In this document: one piece after another, positions 60,513 to 64,000 of the stretch | Layout of the letters: each line of letters starts with the position of its first letter | Numbering within the stretch: the first letter of the stretch is position 1 | Assembly (NCBI RefSeq): GCF_029168945.1 | Contig: NC_083605.1 | Location: forward strand, 73,116,969 to 73,180,968 | Length of the DNA: 64,000 nucleotides | Reading direction: 5' to 3' | DNA from: Cannabis sativa | Lineage: Eukaryota > Streptophyta > Magnoliopsida > Rosales > Cannabaceae | Translations under genes and position numbers: made by a program | Notes under the pieces: model-generated | Told to the model about the DNA's origin: nothing | The model's input: the letters and a program-made list of their open reading frames with translations, nothing else | Databases searched by the model: none

Positions 60513-61952
60513 CTAATTGGATTTCTTACTTCTTAAAGCAAATGCCAAGTCCGAGAGTGCTCTCGTGGAAGAACCATCGTGACTAAGTGCTTTAGCAGCC
60601 GCATCTTTAAACTCATTCATACGCTCTCTAACTTTTTTACCCTCTTCACAACTTCGATCCATCACCACCTTCACAACTCTCGCAATTTCATCTCGTCCAA
60701 CAATCCCATTTTCAGCTTCTATTGGTCGCAACGCTACTTCTAGCCCATCTACAAGCATAACTGCATTCATTTTTTGCTCTGCAAAAAGTGGCCACGCAAT
60801 TAGTGGTACCCCTTCGACCATGCTCTCAAGGGTTGAGCTCCAACCACAGTGGCTTAAAAACCCTCCAGTCGAGCCATGGCTCAGCACCAGAGTTTGTGGA
60901 GCCCAAGATTGCATAACCAAACCTTGCCCTTTGGTTCTCTCCAAAAACCCTTTTGGTAAGACATCAGTAGCCTCAAATTGGCTTTGACCATCTTTGAGAT
61001 ATGCAGCGTTAGCATATTCATTGTTTGGCTTCCTCACTACCCATATAAACTTCTGCCCACTCATTTCCAATCCAAATGCCAACTCTGTCATCTGATCACT
61101 AGAAAGTGTCCCACCGCTACCGAAAGAAACGTACAGAACAGAGCGACTTGGTTGCTTATCCAACCAGCTCAAACAATACTCTGCCCCATTTGTATTAGTT
61201 GGGCCATTTTGCACGATTGGCCCCACTGGAAAGATAGGAACCATTCCTTCATTTGCTTGCAAAGCTTTTATTGCTTCGGATTCAATACCCGAAAAGCTAT
61301 TGATGATGATACCATTCGCCAAGTAAAACTCTTTAGACATGTTAAGAAATGACTTGTAAGTCTCAGTTTGGCGATCTTGGATCGGTTCTAACACATCCTT
61401 ACCATGAAGGGGTGCACAGCCAGGTAATTTGATCAAGTCGGGTAAGTCTCTTAGGAATCGAGAAGAGAATGACTTGTCCAACATGGGCAAGTGGAAGAGC
61501 AAAGACAATACAACAACATTTGTAGGGAAGAATACAAAAGTAGGAATGTTTAATCCTCTGGAGACTTCTAAGGCTTTTACACCAAAAGGATCAGCAAAGA
61601 AAGCAGTTAATGGGGTAGAATTAGTACTAATTAGTAAAGAGTTTAACTCGGTTTGAAGAGAAGAGAGTGAGTGAGTTATAATGTGTGAAAGTTTCAATTC
61701 AGGATTGGAGTCTTTAGGAAGGTCATCAAAGCTAACTGGAGGAAGATAGATGATGTCTATGGCAGCCGGTAGAGAGTTAAGAATTGCCTTTTTGGCTGGA
61801 GATGGAGCACTGTAATCATCAGTAGTGGTGAGAATGAAGCATGTAATGTGAAAGTTGTGGAGAAGAAGAAGACGTTTGGTGAACTCAATGAAGGGAATTA
61901 GGTGACTAACACCAGGGCTAGGGAAAATGGCTATGTGGGTTTTGTTATTCAT
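60513..61952 (-). CDS. UGT72B-like UDP-glycosyltransferase
   Basis: Cytosolic family-1 glycosyltransferase that moves a sugar from a UDP-sugar to a small hydrophobic acceptor. Single exon, 479 residues, normal for the family. The N-terminal domain has the catalytic His17 (SPGVSHLIP) and its partner Asp121 (FADPFG). The C-terminal domain has LYVSFGSGGTLS and the 44-residue PSPG box at 350-393 with HCGW (368-371), Trp371 at box position 22 and a final Gln393, which together suggest UDP-glucose. Box position 23 is Ser where Asn is usual, and position 16 is Ser where Gly is usual. Overall pattern (WLDKQP, GFLERTKGQG, AEQKMNAVML) is closest to UGT72B, known for phenolic and monolignol glucosylation; the substrate here is inferred. 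The start codon has A at -3 and sits 51 bp after a TATA box. Confidence 0.93.
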   Translation of the reverse strand: MNNKTHIAIFPSPGVSHLIPFIEFTKRLLLLHNFHITCFILTTTDDYSAPSPAKKAILNSLPAAIDIIYLPPVSFDDLPKDSNPELKLSHIITHSLSSLQTELNSLLISTNSTPLTAFFADPFGVKALEVSRGLNIPTFVFFPTNVVVLSLLFHLPMLDKSFSSRFLRDLPDLIKLPGCAPLHGKDVLEPIQDRQTETYKSFLNMSKEFYLANGIIINSFSGIESEAIKALQANEGMVPIFPVGPIVQNGPTNTNGAEYCLSWLDKQPSRSVLYVSFGSGGTLSSDQMTELAFGLEMSGQKFIWVVRKPNNEYANAAYLKDGQSQFEATDVLPKGFLERTKGQGLVMQSWAPQTLVLSHGSTGGFLSHCGWSSTLESMVEGVPLIAWPLFAEQKMNAVMLVDGLEVALRPIEAENGIVGRDEIARVVKVVMDRSCEEGKKVRERMNEFKDAAAKALSHDGSSTRALSDLAFALRSKKSN

Positions 61953-62002
61953 GGTTATTTAGCTTTTTGAGGTTGTTATGGTTCTCATTACTTTTTCACA
62001 TA

Positions 62003-62010
62003 TTTATATA
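62003..62010 (-). promoter_or_regulatory. TATA box of the UGT gene
   Basis: The minus strand reads TATATAAA, placing a start of transcription about 25-30 bases downstream and a leader of about 20-25 bases. Confidence 0.65.
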
Positions 62011-62019
62011 TAATCAAAG

Positions 62020-62666
62020 ACTGTTGGTTGACTTGGCTAGCTATAGCTTGATCATTTTTAAGATTGTGAAATCTAATTAATGAAAAGAAAGCAACGTGAT
62101 TCCTAGTCCATGAAAAGTTTTGGTAGTTTAACTCATTAAATAAAAAAAAAAAATTGGTGGTTTAGCTTTTTCAAATCATTATCTTCATAAATTACAGAAT
62201 GTTGTGACGTATGTAGTGACTACATTTTGAGAAATGCTAACGTGTCACTGATGTGACTCACTGTTGGTGTATACCTACCTTAATAATTGGTCTCAGGTTA
62301 ATTTAACAAATAATGTATAAAAAAAAAAATAGGAAATTAATTTATATATTTTTTTTAAATTTACGGTTTGGGTCTCTAAACTAGTTGCAGTAAGGGTTTT
62401 TATACGATTTTTTGTTGTAAATTAAGTTGCAGCGTTAATTGTAATAGGAATTTTTATATAGAATTTTGTAAAAATACAAAAAAAAAAAAAAAAAAAAAGC
62501 TGCTTTCAAGTATAAAAATAAAAAAGCCCTAAAAAAATATTATTGTTACCTAGTATTTTTTTTTTAAAAGAGTGTTAAGGAAACTCTTTTTTTGTCATCA
62601 TCTAAGTTAGACTTATTTTTACTTAATAATTAGTGATTATATTATAATTATATTACAACTATGTCA
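62020..62666. other. UGT upstream region, AT-rich
   Basis: Poly-A near 62478-62497 and an A/T-rich MITE-like stretch (62340-62530) without readable ends. No other gene seen. Confidence 0.35.
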
Positions 62667-63613
62667 TTAACTTATTAATTCCTTATTGAATCCACTCTTA
62701 GAACTTGGAATTGAACTCTCAGTCATATAGAACGCTCTATATGTTCCACGATATAGATACGTCATTATTTATCCATTGCTATAATCCTAATGTGATCAAT
62801 GATCCTCTATATAGATGATTTACACTGTAAAAGGATTAAATTACCGTAACACTCTACAATGTATGTTATCCTTAGAACACTTAACCATGTATAAATGATA
62901 CTTCAGCTAAGTGAAATGAGTACTCCACCATTTATTTTCGTTTGGTTAAGCTCGAAGGAAATCATCCTTTACTTTCTATTCGCCGGATAGAAGCTATAGA
63001 TTCCATATTTATGTTAGCGCTCCCACTCAATTGCACTACCGTGTTCCCAAAATGTACGTATCACCCTGACCCAAAAGTAGGCTTAACTAACAAATCAAAG
63101 AACACGAATAACACTCTTGAGATTGAACCTAATCATATCAGGATTAAGATCATTTGATATAGGATCAACATGTGATATTGAACTGAATAGATATTACGGT
63201 AAATTCTAATATATCTAATCAAAGTTCAATATCGGTCCCTTTCGATGTATACTCCATACATCCGATACTGGTAAACTTTGCCAATATCCTGGAAAGGACA
63301 TAACACTTTTCCAAGGTGTAAGAATACCTATCGCTGATTACACCATGTCAGTCTAAATCCAGTGTTCTGACAAATCAGGGAATAAACTTTCGAACATATA
63401 TTTAAGATTATATTCCACTGTGCTGACAACACTATAATCATTAACAAATTCATATGTTTTGGATTTAAATAGAATTCATACATTATATATATATAATCAT
63501 GAAATAAATCATGTGAACCATGCAACATAAAATGTTATTTCTGATCTTTATTGATAAGTAAATCTAATTATATTGAAATAAGTTTTATTTAGGGCACAAA
63601 ACCCAACAGTTTG
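62667..63613 (-). mobile_element. Partial LTR, inverted copy of 603-1540
   Basis: The reverse complement of 63613 backward matches 603 forward (TGTTGGGTTTT, GCCCTAAATAAAAC) for about 945 bp, then stops near 62667. The 3' half of the LTR is absent. Confidence 0.75.
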
Positions 63614-63637
63614 GGGGGAGTGTAAAGGAGAATAAGT

Positions 63638-64000
63638 TGTTAAAATACTGTAAACTCAGAATATAACCCTAATTAATTCATGAGAATCAAATAATAGAAT
63701 ATAGATTAGCGGAAGCGTACCGGAGTCCATAGAATCGATCTTTGATTGGTATGATCTTCCAATTTTGCATCAAAACCTTTTAAACCTTATTTTCTTGATG
63801 ATGGGGATTCAAGAACTCTAGAAAAAAATACTGATACGATGCAAAATGGGATGCTCTGATACCACATGTTAAAATACTGTAAACTCAGAATATAACCCTA
63901 ATTAATTCATGAGAATCAAATAATAGAATATAGATTAGCGGAAGCGTACCGGAGTCCATAGAATCGATCTTTGATTGGTATGATCTTCCAATTTTGCATC
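63638..64000 (-). mobile_element. Small LTR-type element or tandem LTR edge, cut by the window
   Basis: The 134 bp at 63638-63771 repeat without a mismatch at 63867-64000, where the window ends. Directly left of the second copy, the minus strand reads TGGTATCAGAGC (63853-63864), the tRNA-Met primer-binding site. This fits a miniature LTR retroelement (TRIM-like) on the minus strand, but a tandem duplication of an LTR edge is possible. Confidence 0.5.

Overview
The window is AT-rich nuclear DNA from a flowering plant, most likely a eudicot. It holds two intact intronless protein genes, both on the minus strand, in roughly 55 kb of layered transposable-element (TE) debris. The two genes are a MYC2-type bHLH transcription factor (7775-9883) and a UGT72B-like family-1 glycosyltransferase (60513-61952). 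The gene families and repeat style would suit Cannabaceae or a relative, but nothing in the sequence proves the genus.

Left part (1-6.6 kb): a decayed RNase H-like (RVT_3) remnant at the edge, a 26-bp tandem repeat, a 1.9-kb solo LTR (603-2486), an old LTR/gag remnant, and small hAT-like and Mutator-like MITEs. MYC2 follows. Its promoter side carries two inverted copies of one ~410-bp MITE (10293-10709 and 10886-11284), a potential hairpin upstream of a master jasmonate regulator.

11-27 kb: nested MITEs, three decayed LINE/RVT_3 remnants, and repeated non-autonomous DNA elements of Mutator, Harbinger, CACTA and hAT type. Several have target-site duplications (TSDs) that can be read directly.

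27-45 kb: a direct segmental duplication of about 4.2 kb, copy A 27229-39205 and copy B 40224-45285. Copy A holds a young minus-strand Copia element (30991-38748) with TSD gacaa; copy B keeps the empty site. Copy B holds a two-level DNA-transposon nest (44186-45034); copy A is empty there. The Copia element lacks almost all of its reverse transcriptase and carries a stop codon and about three frameshifts, so it cannot move by itself.

45-59 kb: more TE remnants. The most unusual object is a 1.43-kb element (47834-49267) with ~270-bp terminal inverted repeats (TIRs), each holding an R2R3-MYB exon fragment with its intron acceptor. Two relatives (44201-44706 and 49326-~49708) share its outer TIR sequence and, like it, carry a minisatellite built on ATCGGACC. 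A 971-bp hAT-like element (56397-57367) contains a tRNA-like segment with pol III A and B boxes.

59-64 kb: more MITEs, the UGT gene with a clear TATA box, an inverted partial copy of the 603-2486 LTR, and a 134-bp perfect direct repeat beside a tRNA-Met-type primer-binding site at the right edge.

MYC2 (a nuclear regulator) and the UGT (a cytosolic enzyme of small-molecule conjugation) are 50 kb apart; the sequence does not link them functionally. TE boundaries were read by eye; where both TSDs are given, the ends are exact.
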